Source: Halomonas sp. BDJS001
GTDB lineage: Bacteria; Pseudomonadota; Gammaproteobacteria; Pseudomonadales; Halomonadaceae
NCBI RefSeq assembly: GCF_026104355.1
Contig: NZ_CP110535.1
Span: forward strand, 310,001 to 374,000
Direction of reading: 5' to 3'
Length of the DNA stretch: 64,000 nucleotides
Every line of letters begins with the position of its first letter. Positions within the stretch are counted from its first letter, which is position 1. The notes beneath the pieces were generated by a model. It worked only from the letters and a program-made list of their open reading frames with translations. It did not search any database and was not told the origin of the DNA. Below, in pieces: positions 18,783 through 28,269 of the stretch. Position numbers and translations under genes: made by a program.

Positions 18783-19264
18783 GTGACGTTCTTCCTCATG
18801 GTCAAGTTGTCAGGAGTGGTGTAAAAACGGCCTTATTTTATCAGTCTATATTGCGCCGCAATACCTTATTAAAACGAACGAAAGGAGTTCTTCTTAAGGT
18901 AATAGCATCTTTTTTTAGGAAATTAATCTTTTAGGTAATGGTAAAATCTTTAGTATTCGTTTTATAAAAAAAGCTAACAGTGGGTTTGGTATTATACTAT
19001 TGCCGCATAGCATTATTGAATAAGATCCATAATTTATATCTTTTTTCGCTAATATTTGTTTTTGAAAATATCTCCGTGGATCGGGGCAGACAATGAAGGA
19101 AGGGCCGCAAGTGCCCGCCTGAAGCCAGTCGTGCTATGTTGAGTTGCGCCACGCTCCCACTCAGACTGAAAAGCTTGTTCACCAAGCGTTTGCTCAAAAA
19201 CAGCGGGTGACGATAAAACGAGGCCTGTCAGCGACGGCCATTGGATACGCTAAGGAATAACACG
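18783..19264. other. Intergenic region between nhaD and the TAXI receptor gene
   Basis: A 482-base gap with divergent genes on both sides, so it must hold both promoters. The stretch 18830-19080 is clearly richer in A+T than its surroundings. No convincing gene, tRNA or long repeat was seen. A salt- or alkali-response operator for nhaD would be expected here but none could be recognised. Confidence 0.6.
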
Positions 19265-20242
19265 ATGCGCAACCTCTTCTCCTCCCAGTGCCGCGCACTT
19301 GGTACATCGATAGCGACGCTGGCTCTTTTATGTGTCGCTTTCGATATCCAGGCTGAAACTCGTGTGACCTATAAGTCAGCCGCGGCGGGTACGGCCTACT
19401 ACCTAATGGGCGTAGAGCTCTCTGATGCCATTCGCGAGGGGACTGGCGAAGCCATTATCCTCACCCTCGAAGAGAGCCAGGGTTCTATACAAAACGTGAT
19501 GGAAGTATCGGCTCGCGAAGGCAATTACGTGTTTACCTCCCCGGCCGTTTTAATTGAGCAGGCGATGGCTGGTGAGGGGGCGTTTGCAGAACATCCGCAC
19601 CCTCGTTTCCAGGAGATCCGAGGCCTGTTTCCGCTGCCCTCGATGACCATGCACTTTGTGCTTGCAGGCGATAAAGGCAGCATCGATTTTTCTGCGCTAG
19701 AAGATAAACATATATTGATTGGACGCGGCACCTTTAGTGCCCGTGAGGCCACTCGGTACCTGACGCTGTTTGGCCTGGAAGACCGCGTACGCATCGCGGA
19801 TGCGGCGATTAATAGCGGGCCTGATGCGATTAAAAACGAACAGATTGATGGTTTTGTTACCGCAAGTGCCTATCCCTCTCCCAGTGTGCTTGAGGCGGCC
19901 AGCAGTCTGCCTATCTCGTTGGTCAGCCTGACCGACGAACAAATTGAGCAAACCGGGGCGTCACGCCAAACGATACCCGGCGGCACTTATCCTGGTATCA
20001 ACAACGATGTCCATACGACGTCGCTTCCCGTGATTGCCTACACCACAACCGCGATGGACGAAGAGACGGCCTATACGCTTACCAAAACGTTTTGGGAGCA
20101 TCATGAAACCCTGGCGGAGGACGCCCCATGGTGGAGCAGTATTAGCCCCGAAATGCTGGCAAACATGGCCGATACCCTTCATCCAGGGGCGCTGCGTTAC
20201 TATCAGGAAGCGGGGAGCGAGATAGCTGACGCTGTGCGCTAA
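19265..20242 (+). CDS. TAXI family TRAP transporter solute-binding protein
   Basis: About 325 residues. A signal peptide ends near DIQAET, followed by the TAXI pattern VTYKSAAAGTAYYLMGVELSDAIRE. Receptors of this family bind small organic acids such as glutamate or 2-oxoglutarate and hand them to a fused TRAP membrane subunit. No TRAP permease gene is adjacent, so this is an orphan receptor. The ATG at 19265 has AAGGA upstream; a TTG at 19241 would add eight residues before the signal peptide. Confidence 0.85.
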   Translation: MRNLFSSQCRALGTSIATLALLCVAFDIQAETRVTYKSAAAGTAYYLMGVELSDAIREGTGEAIILTLEESQGSIQNVMEVSAREGNYVFTSPAVLIEQAMAGEGAFAEHPHPRFQEIRGLFPLPSMTMHFVLAGDKGSIDFSALEDKHILIGRGTFSAREATRYLTLFGLEDRVRIADAAINSGPDAIKNEQIDGFVTASAYPSPSVLEAASSLPISLVSLTDEQIEQTGASRQTIPGGTYPGINNDVHTTSLPVIAYTTTAMDEETAYTLTKTFWEHHETLAEDAPWWSSISPEMLANMADTLHPGALRYYQEAGSEIADAVR

Positions 20243-20284
20243 CTTTTTTAGCTCCCCGACAACCGGCCCACAAAGCAACTTACT

Positions 20285-21241
20285 TCAAAAGATTGTAAAG
20301 CTTAACGCTATATAAGCGGCGTAGCCTGCGAGCAGCACGGCTCCCTCCCAGCGAGACAGGCGCATACCGGTATACAAAAACAGCACCAGTATGCCCGCAG
20401 CGCCCAGCATTACCCACTGGTCAAACAGGGCCACGCGTGGCGCAAGGGGCAACGGCTGTAAAAACGCGGAGATACCCAGAATACCTAACAGGTTGAAAAT
20501 ATTGCTGCCCAGAATATTTCCAACGGCAACATCTGCATGACGGCGCAGTGCAGCGATGACCGATACGGCCATCTCCGGCAGTGAGGTACCCACGGCGACG
20601 ATGGTTAAGCCGATCACCGCTTCGGAAATACCCATAGCCTGGGCCAAGCCAATGGCGCCGTACAAGAGTAGCTGTGAGCCGCCAATCAGCATGCCTAAAC
20701 CAACCACTAGCGCTACGGCGATCATCCAGCCTGTGGTGGGCAGCTTCGTCATCTCCTCCGCTTCTGAAGCGTGCATCTCCGCGGCTGGAATGTGGTGGCG
20801 GCTTTCACTGACATAGGCCCAAATAAGATAGCCGACGAGCCCTGTTATAAAAATTCCCGCATCTATACGCCCTAGCGCACCGCCGAAGGAGAGTCCAATA
20901 AACAGCAGGCTAGCCAGCACCATCACAAAGCCATCCCGGCGCAGCGCTAATGGTTGAACCACCATCGGGCAAATAACCGCGCACATGCCCAGAATCAATA
21001 AGATATTGCCGATATTACTACCCACAATGTTGCCAACCGCAATGTCAGGCTGCTGGTTCATCGCGGCATCAATCGAAACGACGAGTTCAGGGGCCGAAGT
21101 ACCAAACCCCACCACCACAAGCCCTGTTAGCAGTGGCGAAACGCCGACTCTTCGCGCCCCAGCCACCGCGCCGCGAATGAGCGACTCCCCTCCGAGAGTC
21201 AATAGCGCAATACCTGCCAACAAACTAAGACCATATAGCAT
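20285..21241 (-). CDS. Calcium/sodium antiporter (CaCA family, YrbG-like)
   Basis: A 318-residue membrane protein with two homologous halves. Each half carries an alpha-repeat signature: GFGTSAPELVVSIDAAM with GNIVGSNIGNILLILG in the first, AVGTSLPEMAVSVIAAL with GNILGSNIFNLLGILG in the second. The conserved acidic residues for cation exchange are present. The ATG at 21241 has AGAGG eight bases before it; upstream codons in the same frame are not hydrophobic and do not match the family. It probably exports calcium in exchange for sodium. Confidence 0.9.
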   Translation of the reverse strand: MLYGLSLLAGIALLTLGGESLIRGAVAGARRVGVSPLLTGLVVVGFGTSAPELVVSIDAAMNQQPDIAVGNIVGSNIGNILLILGMCAVICPMVVQPLALRRDGFVMVLASLLFIGLSFGGALGRIDAGIFITGLVGYLIWAYVSESRHHIPAAEMHASEAEEMTKLPTTGWMIAVALVVGLGMLIGGSQLLLYGAIGLAQAMGISEAVIGLTIVAVGTSLPEMAVSVIAALRRHADVAVGNILGSNIFNLLGILGISAFLQPLPLAPRVALFDQWVMLGAAGILVLFLYTGMRLSRWEGAVLLAGYAAYIALSFTIF

Positions 21242-21608
21242 GTTAAAACCTCTTCTAAAGTGCTCGCCAGGCCGCGAATGACACGGTTTTGCCGGGAAAG
21301 CCAAGCGCGCTAGGCGGACGAATTAGTAGTGCCTAGCTCACTGGCAAGATTAAGGCTATTTTTGATAATTTGCGCGATTTTTGAATGCTGATGACAGCAG
21401 AACAACAAAATAAAAAACATAAAGGCTTTGACCTGCTGTTGACGACGTGACAGGATGTGCGCAGTTAGTAAGTTAGCAAGCAAGCATGGTTCCAGAAACA
21501 TTCGAATTCTTTCGGTAGTCTGTAATTGTATTCCTTGTTCTACTCACTATTTATCTGGGTAATACCAGGATTTCTACAATTCGCGACTTGCGAAAAGGAT
21601 TTAATATC
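21242..21608. other. Intergenic region upstream of the antiporter and cold-shock genes
   Basis: A 367-base gap between divergent genes. The part near 21500-21608 is probably the long untranslated leader usual for cspA-type mRNAs. No gene could be supported here; a minus-strand frame at 21310-21501 has no family resemblance. Confidence 0.5.
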
Positions 21609-21815
21609 ATGGCAACTGGCACAGTTAAGTGGTTCAACGATTCTAAGGGCTTCGGTTTCATTGCTCCTTCTGACGGCAGCGATGACGTTTTTGCTCATTT
21701 TTCTGAAATTCAGTCTGATGGCTTCAAAACTCTGCCTGAAGGCGCTAACGTCTCTTTTGACGTTACCCAAGGTCAGAAAGGCCTTCAAGCTTCAAACATC
21801 AAGCTGCTTTCTTAA
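21609..21815 (+). CDS. Cold-shock protein, CspA family
   Basis: A 68-residue single cold-shock domain. RNP1 reads KGFGFIAP and RNP2 is DVFAHFSEI, within the canonical frame [18 protein letters not shown]. It binds single-stranded RNA and DNA and melts RNA structure at low temperature. The ATG at 21609 follows AAAAGGA. A long A+T-rich leader precedes it and two hairpins follow. Confidence 0.95.
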   Translation: MATGTVKWFNDSKGFGFIAPSDGSDDVFAHFSEIQSDGFKTLPEGANVSFDVTQGQKGLQASNIKLLS

Positions 21816-21836
21816 TCCTAGCGATTATTTAAGTTC

Positions 21837-21883
21837 TCGAATCGTTTAGATTCGATGATCGGGCCCCGCTTTGGCGGGGCCCG
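21837..21883 (+). terminator. Two consecutive hairpins after the cold-shock gene
   Basis: TCGAATC-GTTTA-GATTCGA (21837-21855) is followed by CGGGCCCCGC-TTTG-GCGGGGCCCG (21860-21883), a perfect 10-bp stem. The T-run after it is poor, but stem strength and position suggest transcription termination or 3' protection. Confidence 0.65.
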
Positions 21884-21979
21884 ATGCGTTTGCGCCTGTT
21901 AAAAGTGTTTCCTCCCTTTAGACGTACCTTCTGTGTGCTGGAGTCAGGTTGAGGCAAGAATGGGTTTGATTGTTGTGAT

Positions 21980-21992
21980 GTTATAATATACC
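21980..21992. promoter_or_regulatory. Zur-box-like palindrome upstream of zinT
   Basis: GTTATAATATACC matches the gammaproteobacterial Zur operator core GTTATAnnATAAC at all but one position. It includes TATAAT, so Zur bound here would cover a promoter -10 element. It lies 51 bases before the zinT ATG. Zinc repression of zinT by Zur is known in other Gammaproteobacteria. Confidence 0.6.
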
Positions 21993-22042
21993 TTTATGGC
22001 GAAGATGCATTACTTTGCAATCGGCAAAAGGAGAGATCGGAT

Positions 22043-22756
<714 letters not shown>

Positions 22757-22813
22757 GCTGCATCGGTTGATACGAATACACCTTCAAATACTTTCGTGTC
22801 ACTTTTAATAACA

Positions 22814-22850
22814 AAAGCAAAGCGCTGGCCAGGTGCCGACGCTTTGCTTT
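22814..22850 (+). terminator. Terminator-like hairpin after zinT
   Basis: AAAGCAAAGCG (22814-22824) pairs perfectly with CGCTTTGCTTT (22840-22850); the 15-base loop contains the palindrome CTGGCCAG. It lies 58 bases after the zinT stop. Confidence 0.65.
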
Positions 22851-23038
22851 CTCACCACCTCCAGTGCTGAACCCCTCCTGCATGGCCTACTGGCGACACC
22901 GGATATAGGTGCGCCTATTGCTCCATTTCGGCAGATATGATTTTATTTCTAAATTAATTTAAGGTGGCGCCTGAAGCTCTCAACAGGGAGGGTTAAGAAG
23001 CTGCCCAATAATAAAGTGACGGAAATATAGGAGCGGGT

Positions 23039-23632
23039 ATGGCCACCTATACGCTTTATGACAAAGATGGCAATGAACTTATCCACAACGATTTACAAAA
23101 AAAACAAGAGTGGTGTAAAGACGGAGAGCGTCTGGAAACGCGTTTCCTAGCGCTGTATGGTAAAAAATTGGGCTTGAGGCTCAATGAAGAAAAGTTACGT
23201 GACCCAACAGTACCCGATTTTATTCATACTGAATCAGGCAGGTACGTCGACCTTAAAAGCCAAACGACACCGTTTTTCCAATCACACAAGTACGGCGTTG
23301 ATCCTCAGTACGCAGTAACGTTAAATAAAATCGATGTGGATAGGTACTATCAGTTATATCCCGGCATCATCGTTCTTTACCATGTGAACTGGATAGCGGT
23401 AAAAATGGTAAGTGGTTATGGGAAAACAGCGGAAGTAAAAGCAATGGAAGGAATTTGGGCGGCCACTATCAATAAAATAAAAGCCATGTGTACGCCTGAA
23501 AATCTTCATGCGTATTTACAGCGCACTAACGACAAACAGGGTAATGCCCGAGATAGCTATGTGCTGAACCTAAAGCACGATCACTTCAAAGTTATTGAGG
23601 ATGATAAGCAGAATCTAAAGTGGCTCAATTGA
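23039..23632 (+). CDS. Hypothetical protein with a PD-(D/E)XK-nuclease-like signature
   Basis: A 197-residue protein not assigned to a named family. An ordered set of residues resembles a PD-(D/E)XK nuclease core: Glu33 in GERLETRFLALYG, Asp60 in VPDFIH, Asp71-x-Lys73 in YVDLKSQ, with Gln75 after it. The spacing is right for the fold but this is pattern reading, not alignment. The gene is visibly richer in A+T than its neighbours and stands alone, with TAGGAG before the ATG, which suggests horizontal acquisition. It could be a restriction-like or phage-derived enzyme; no methyltransferase or helicase is next to it. Confidence 0.6.
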   Translation: MATYTLYDKDGNELIHNDLQKKQEWCKDGERLETRFLALYGKKLGLRLNEEKLRDPTVPDFIHTESGRYVDLKSQTTPFFQSHKYGVDPQYAVTLNKIDVDRYYQLYPGIIVLYHVNWIAVKMVSGYGKTAEVKAMEGIWAATINKIKAMCTPENLHAYLQRTNDKQGNARDSYVLNLKHDHFKVIEDDKQNLKWLN

Positions 23633-23663
23633 GCTGCTAGATAATAGCAGCAACGGCCATAGC

Positions 23664-24479
23664 TCATTTATGTCCTGTTAACTGTGCGAACAGCGGCATC
23701 AGTAGCGCGAAAAGTTCCGCTTGGGACGAAATGCAGCACTTGGCGTAGAGCTGGCGGCGGAAGACCTTAACCGTCTGGAGGCTGACGTTTAAGTGAAGGC
23801 TGATGGATAGGGATGAGTGGCCTCTTAGAATAAACAGAGCCACTTCCGCTTGACGTGGACTCAGCCGAATGTCGTGTTGTTGAACCAATGCCTCCCTTAG
23901 GCGTTCCTCTAGCGGCGCTGGAGCCGCTTTAATCACACCTTCAAAGCGGTAATCTTGCCAGTGCTTTTTCAGTAGAGTGCTGAGTGTAGCCTCATACTGT
24001 TGCAGCGACTCAAGTTGACGCCTATTGAAGGGCCTTCCACTTGATCGATCTCTAACAAAACAAGCGGTTAGCGTAATATCCGTGTTGATGTTGGCGAACA
24101 CCGCCACCTCGTCTAGCAGCGTGGTCTGCTGGTAGTAATTCTTATAGTAATGCGTGCGTCGAAAGTGATCGGGTGCTATGTCCCTCAATCGACGTATGCC
24201 CTGCACACCACCTCTGAGGTGCTCGCGGTAAAACGGATCCAGCAGGTAATCTCCCCCTAGATATTGGCTATCCATGGGTAGATAAACGACAGGGTCAGTG
24301 TATTCCCGATAGAGCACAGCTGGCCGCTGTTCGCCGTGATAGGCGATGATGATCAAGTTATCGAATGCCGCTAGGTGTTTCACCAAGCCGGAGAAATGTT
24401 GCGGCAATGCAGGGGTTGCCAACGCCATGAGGGTATTGGCCAGTACTTCGTCAATTTCGCTATGCGTCACCCATTTCAC
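23664..24479 (-). CDS. LuxR family transcriptional regulator
   Basis: A 271-residue protein. The C-terminal helix-turn-helix starts with LSPRQAEVALFILRGHSSLSISLHL and continues NVSLQTVKVFRRQLYAK, the LuxR/GerE layout. The N-terminal 190 residues have no receiver aspartate pattern and resemble the sensor part of helix-turn-helix regulators that sit next to amine or amino-acid catabolic genes. It is divergent from the permease gene at 24730 and is a good candidate to control it. Confidence 0.83.
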   Translation of the reverse strand: MKWVTHSEIDEVLANTLMALATPALPQHFSGLVKHLAAFDNLIIIAYHGEQRPAVLYREYTDPVVYLPMDSQYLGGDYLLDPFYREHLRGGVQGIRRLRDIAPDHFRRTHYYKNYYQQTTLLDEVAVFANINTDITLTACFVRDRSSGRPFNRRQLESLQQYEATLSTLLKKHWQDYRFEGVIKAAPAPLEERLREALVQQHDIRLSPRQAEVALFILRGHSSLSISLHLNVSLQTVKVFRRQLYAKCCISSQAELFALLMPLFAQLTGHK

Positions 24480-24729
24480 ATCTGCAGACCCATACCACGC
24501 TGGGGTTATATACGATCCGATGAGCTGCCAATACCGTTCTAGATAGGTCGGCTACTAAGCCTCTCAGTCTAGCTGGACAGCTGCAACGCCAGCAACTGAG
24601 GGTATTAGCCGATCATTAACGGTAGCAAGCTGGTCTAGCTCCGGCGGCTGGCTTGATCAACCACCTCTTCGTTTTGTGCCGGCTCAGCGATTGTCCGCTG
24701 TCGGTTGCAGCGTTTCCTGGAGATGGATC

Positions 24730-26106
24730 ATGACGGATAACAATATCAAATTGGAAAGAACCCTATCCCTTAAAGCGGTGGTGCTGTTTGGCCTCGCCTA
24801 TATGACGCCATTGATCGTGCTAGGCACCTTCGGGGTAATTGCCAGCACTAGCAATGGCGCCGTACCCACCGCTTATCTTATTACCACCGCTGCTATGCTC
24901 TTCACGGCCTACAGCTACGGCATTATGGCGCGCACCTATCCGGTAGCCGGGTCTGCCTACACCTACGCACGCAGAGCCATCGATTCGCGCGTTGGCTTTA
25001 TGGTGGGGTGGAGCGTGCTGCTGGACTATTTCTTTCTGCCGATGGTGATATGGTTGATCGGCGCTGCTTATCTGAACGCGCGTTTTCCGGAAGTACCGAG
25101 CTGGATATTCTTGCTCGGCTTCATCGGGATCACCACCTTTTTGAATATCTATGGCATCAAGCTTGCGTCCAAAGTGAACTCGTTGCTGATGGTCTTCCAA
25201 ATACTGGTGATCGCGTTCTTCGTACTGCTTTCAATTCGTCACGTATTTGCGACTGGTGGCACTGATTCGCTTTTTAGCCTGGGGCCGTTCTTGGGTGAAG
25301 AGGCTGGTTTCACCGCGATTGCCGCGGGCGCAGCGGTGGCCGCATACTCTTTCCTTGGCTTTGACGCCGTCACCACACTGACCGAAGAAACCATCGATCC
25401 AAAGCGCAATATCCCCAAGGCCATTATGCTTACCGCTCTGATCGGCGGCGGTATCTACGTGCTAGTGGGTTACACAACGCAGCTGGTGCATCCTGGCAGC
25501 AACTTCGTAAATTCCGATTCAGCCGCCTTCGAAATTGCCACGACCATCGGTGCAGATCTCTTTGGCGCTATCTTTTTGGCCGGTATGGTGCTCGCTCAGT
25601 TCACGTCTGGCCTGGCCGCCCAAGCAAGCGCCTCTCGGCTGCTGTTTGCCATGGGGCGGGACGCAGTATTGCCGCCGAAGCTGTTCGGTGGGCTGCACGC
25701 GCGCTTTCATACGCCGGTATTCAACATCGTGTTAACGGGCGCCATTGGCATTATTGCTTTGTTTCTTGATGTGTTATCGGCTGCCTCGTTTATCAACTTC
25801 GGCGCCTTCATCGCCTTCACGATGGTTAACCTGTCAGTGATCTTTCTGGTGAGCAAAGACGCCGATGCAAAGCGCCAGTATGGTGTGATTCGAGGGATGT
25901 TAGTGCCGCTCATCGGTGCCCTGGTCAACCTTTGGCTGATGAGTAAGCTGGATATCAACGCCTTTATTCTTGGGCTGATCTGGCTTTCCATTGGCCTCGC
26001 CCAGCTGGCTTATCTGACTCGTTTCTTCCGTCGCGAGCCGCCGGAAGTGGCCTTTGATGACTCAGAGTCCGAGTCAGCGCCCGCTTCGGCAAAAGCAACC
26101 CTGTAA
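24730..26106 (+). CDS. APC family amino acid/amine permease
   Basis: A 458-residue inner-membrane transporter with about 12 hydrophobic helices. The N-terminus reads KLERTLSLKAVVLFGLAYMTPL and the middle contains FLGFDAVTTLTEETIDPKRNIPKAI, both typical of the APC superfamily (YeeF/PuuP-like). The ATG at 24730 follows CTGGAGATG; an upstream ATG at 24676 adds a non-membrane stretch unlike the family. It shares an operon with the amidohydrolase, 13 bases downstream, so it probably imports that enzyme's amide, nitrile or amine substrate. Confidence 0.88.
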   Translation: MTDNNIKLERTLSLKAVVLFGLAYMTPLIVLGTFGVIASTSNGAVPTAYLITTAAMLFTAYSYGIMARTYPVAGSAYTYARRAIDSRVGFMVGWSVLLDYFFLPMVIWLIGAAYLNARFPEVPSWIFLLGFIGITTFLNIYGIKLASKVNSLLMVFQILVIAFFVLLSIRHVFATGGTDSLFSLGPFLGEEAGFTAIAAGAAVAAYSFLGFDAVTTLTEETIDPKRNIPKAIMLTALIGGGIYVLVGYTTQLVHPGSNFVNSDSAAFEIATTIGADLFGAIFLAGMVLAQFTSGLAAQASASRLLFAMGRDAVLPPKLFGGLHARFHTPVFNIVLTGAIGIIALFLDVLSAASFINFGAFIAFTMVNLSVIFLVSKDADAKRQYGVIRGMLVPLIGALVNLWLMSKLDINAFILGLIWLSIGLAQLAYLTRFFRREPPEVAFDDSESESAPASAKATL

Positions 26107-26119
26107 ACGGAGATCTACC

Positions 26120-27007
26120 ATGTCCAGAAATTTGCCTGTCCTTGTGGTGCAGGAAGCCTCGCGGCCGCACGGCATTGACTCCGAACTGCTGGACTTCGAG
26201 GCCGAGCTGGCGGTACATCTGAGCGACTTCGGGGCTGATTTTGAACCGCCAAGGATGGTGGTTTATCCGGAGCTCTATTTATGCGGCGCCACGGGTACGC
26301 CTCAGCAGCGCAAGGAGCAACTGGAAGCCGCGGCTGAACCAATTGATGGCCCCCGTCACCAGCACTTATCACGTATCGCCCGCAACCTGGGGGTATGGCT
26401 GCTGCCCGGCACAGTATGCGAGCGGGGAGAGGACGGGCATCTGTACAACACCGCACCGGTGTATTCGCCCGAAGGTGAGCGAGTGGCTGCCTACCGTAAG
26501 TGTTTCCCCTGGCGACCTTACGAGCCCTATCAACCGGGAGATCGCTTTGAAGTGTTCGAGGTGCCGGGCATAGGCCGGGTCGGCCTGGCCATCTGCTACG
26601 ACATCTGGTTTCCCGAGACGGTGCGCCAGCTCGCTTGGCTGGGGGCGGAAGTGATCATCAACCAAGTGGCCACCACTACCTGCGACCGCGCTCAAGAGCA
26701 AATCCTTGTGCAAGCCAATGCTATTTTCAACCAGGTGTATATGGTCAGCGCTAATTCAGCCGCGCCTGCGGGGGAGGGTCAGAGTTTAATCGTCGATCCC
26801 GAAGGCCGCATCCGCGCGCGGATGTCCGGAGCGACTTCGGGCATTCTCACCGATGTACTCAACATTGATGAGGTCGAGCGTGTGCGTACCTTCGGGACTG
26901 CGGGCTTGAACCGAATGTGGTCTCAATTCCGGGAGGACGACCCGGTGCTGGAATTACCCATGTACGAAGGGCGCATTGATCCTCGTAAGTGGAGTAAAAA
27001 GCGTTAA
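26120..27007 (+). CDS. Carbon-nitrogen hydrolase (nitrilase/amidase superfamily)
   Basis: A 295-residue enzyme with the Glu-Lys-Cys triad: Glu in VVYPELYLCG (near residue 50), Lys in AYRKCFPWRPYEPY (near 130) and Cys in AICYDIWFPE (near 159). It hydrolyses a C-N bond in an amide, carbamoyl compound or nitrile; the GDRFEVFEVPGIGRVG region suggests an aliphatic amidase-like clade. The ATG at 26120 has GGAGAT before it. Together with the permease it looks like a small nitrogen-scavenging unit. Confidence 0.88.
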   Translation: MSRNLPVLVVQEASRPHGIDSELLDFEAELAVHLSDFGADFEPPRMVVYPELYLCGATGTPQQRKEQLEAAAEPIDGPRHQHLSRIARNLGVWLLPGTVCERGEDGHLYNTAPVYSPEGERVAAYRKCFPWRPYEPYQPGDRFEVFEVPGIGRVGLAICYDIWFPETVRQLAWLGAEVIINQVATTTCDRAQEQILVQANAIFNQVYMVSANSAAPAGEGQSLIVDPEGRIRARMSGATSGILTDVLNIDEVERVRTFGTAGLNRMWSQFREDDPVLELPMYEGRIDPRKWSKKR

Positions 27008-27041
27008 TCAGCCTACCACCATCACTGGAGAAAAAGGCGAT

Positions 27042-27215
27042 ATGGACTCGGCTCCCGCACCTGATCCAATCGGCATGCCCGGTGCTCTGCAGCTCGTCGA
27101 TCAGCATACTGCGGATTACGCGATCCGCGTCAACTTGCTGGTCTCGCCCGTCCGCGATCATGTACTGTTGCATGTCGACCTAGACTGGAGAACGCCATGC
27201 CTTCCCCCCTCGTGA
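27042..27215 (+). CDS. Possible small protein of 57 residues
   Basis: An ATG-initiated frame with CTGGAG 11-16 bases upstream, filling the gap between the nitrilase and sulfurtransferase genes and overlapping the latter's first 19 bases in another frame. The protein has no recognised domain. It may be a real small gene or the remnant of one; coding support is weak. Confidence 0.25.
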   Translation: MDSAPAPDPIGMPGALQLVDQHTADYAIRVNLLVSPVRDHVLLHVDLDWRTPCLPPS

Positions 27216-28045
27216 CCACCGACTGGCTGCAGGACAATCTGGATAACGAACATTTGGTGCTGATCGACGCTAGTATGGCCAATGTCGTTGGCAAGGAGCC
27301 GATCGTTTATGACCGTCCGATGTTGATCCCGGGAAGTTTCCGGATCGACCTGGAAGGAGCACTTTGCGATACCGGGGCTCCCCAAGCTCACGCCTTCCCG
27401 ACGGAAGAGCAGTTCACGGCGGAGGCCCGTAGATTGGGCATCCAGCCCGAGAGCTTGGTGGTGTTGTACGACGATCAGGGTATCTACTCGGCACCACGAG
27501 CCTGGTGGATTATGCGGGCTATGGGCCTCAAACAGGTGTTTGTTCTAGATGGCGGCCTGCCGCAGTGGTTGGCAGAAGGGCGGGACATCGATTCTGCTTC
27601 GGTGGCAGATGCGGCCAAGCATGGCAGCGTGGTTGGCAAGCTCGACCACACCCTGGTTCGAGATTCTGCCTACGTTTTCCAGCATCTGGAGGACGAGCGA
27701 GTAACGGTCATCGATGCGCGATCACAGGCACGTTTCCTGGCGCAAGCGCCAGAACCCAGGCCTAGTGTGCGCGGTGGTCACATCCCCAATTCCCTCAACC
27801 TGCCGTTTACAGAGGTGCTGGAGGGTCATCGGTTCAAGCCAGCCAGCCAGCTGGCGTCAACGTTTGCCCACCTCGCTCCCTCCCTTCAGCCCAGCAACGG
27901 TCACCAACTGGTGTTTTCCTGTGGTTCCGGCATCACCGCCTGCATCATCCTACTGGCAGCCGAGCTGGCCGGGTATACTCAGCTGTCGCTGTATGACGGT
28001 TCCTGGGCCGACTGGGGCAGCAGTGACTCATTGCCGGTGGCGTAG
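27197..28045 (+). CDS. sseA: Sulfurtransferase, 3-mercaptopyruvate type (two rhodanese domains)
   Basis: A 282-residue protein with two rhodanese domains. The first begins VTTDWLQDNLDNEHLVLIDASM; the second holds the active-site loop CGSGITA (Cys near residue 242), the 3-mercaptopyruvate-type signature rather than thiosulfate-type CRKG. It transfers sulfur from mercaptopyruvate to cyanide or thiols. A GGAGA lies before the ATG. Being next to a nitrilase-type gene, it could help deal with cyanide or sulfur from substrate breakdown, but this is speculative. Confidence 0.88.
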   Translation: MPSPLVTTDWLQDNLDNEHLVLIDASMANVVGKEPIVYDRPMLIPGSFRIDLEGALCDTGAPQAHAFPTEEQFTAEARRLGIQPESLVVLYDDQGIYSAPRAWWIMRAMGLKQVFVLDGGLPQWLAEGRDIDSASVADAAKHGSVVGKLDHTLVRDSAYVFQHLEDERVTVIDARSQARFLAQAPEPRPSVRGGHIPNSLNLPFTEVLEGHRFKPASQLASTFAHLAPSLQPSNGHQLVFSCGSGITACIILLAAELAGYTQLSLYDGSWADWGSSDSLPVA

Positions 28046-28269
28046 CGGACATCATCTCGCTACAAGAGGAATTGGCAGTTCCTAACAATCACAGGCACGG
28101 CGACGTCTACTCTATTGCGGCTTCGTCCCCGTACAAGGTCACCGCTAAGCTCAGCGCTAGGCGCTTTCTGGTCGACGTAGTAGCCTCATGTCAGCTACAG
28201 AAATCGCTATAACCACTGTGGTCTGGAACATTCTCTCCCAGATTGCGGGTTGGGTATCGCCTGGTGGCA

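Noticed and set aside
18997-19197. Small minus-strand frame in the nhaD-TAXI gap
   Set aside because: No ribosome site or conserved pattern; A+T-rich intergenic DNA.
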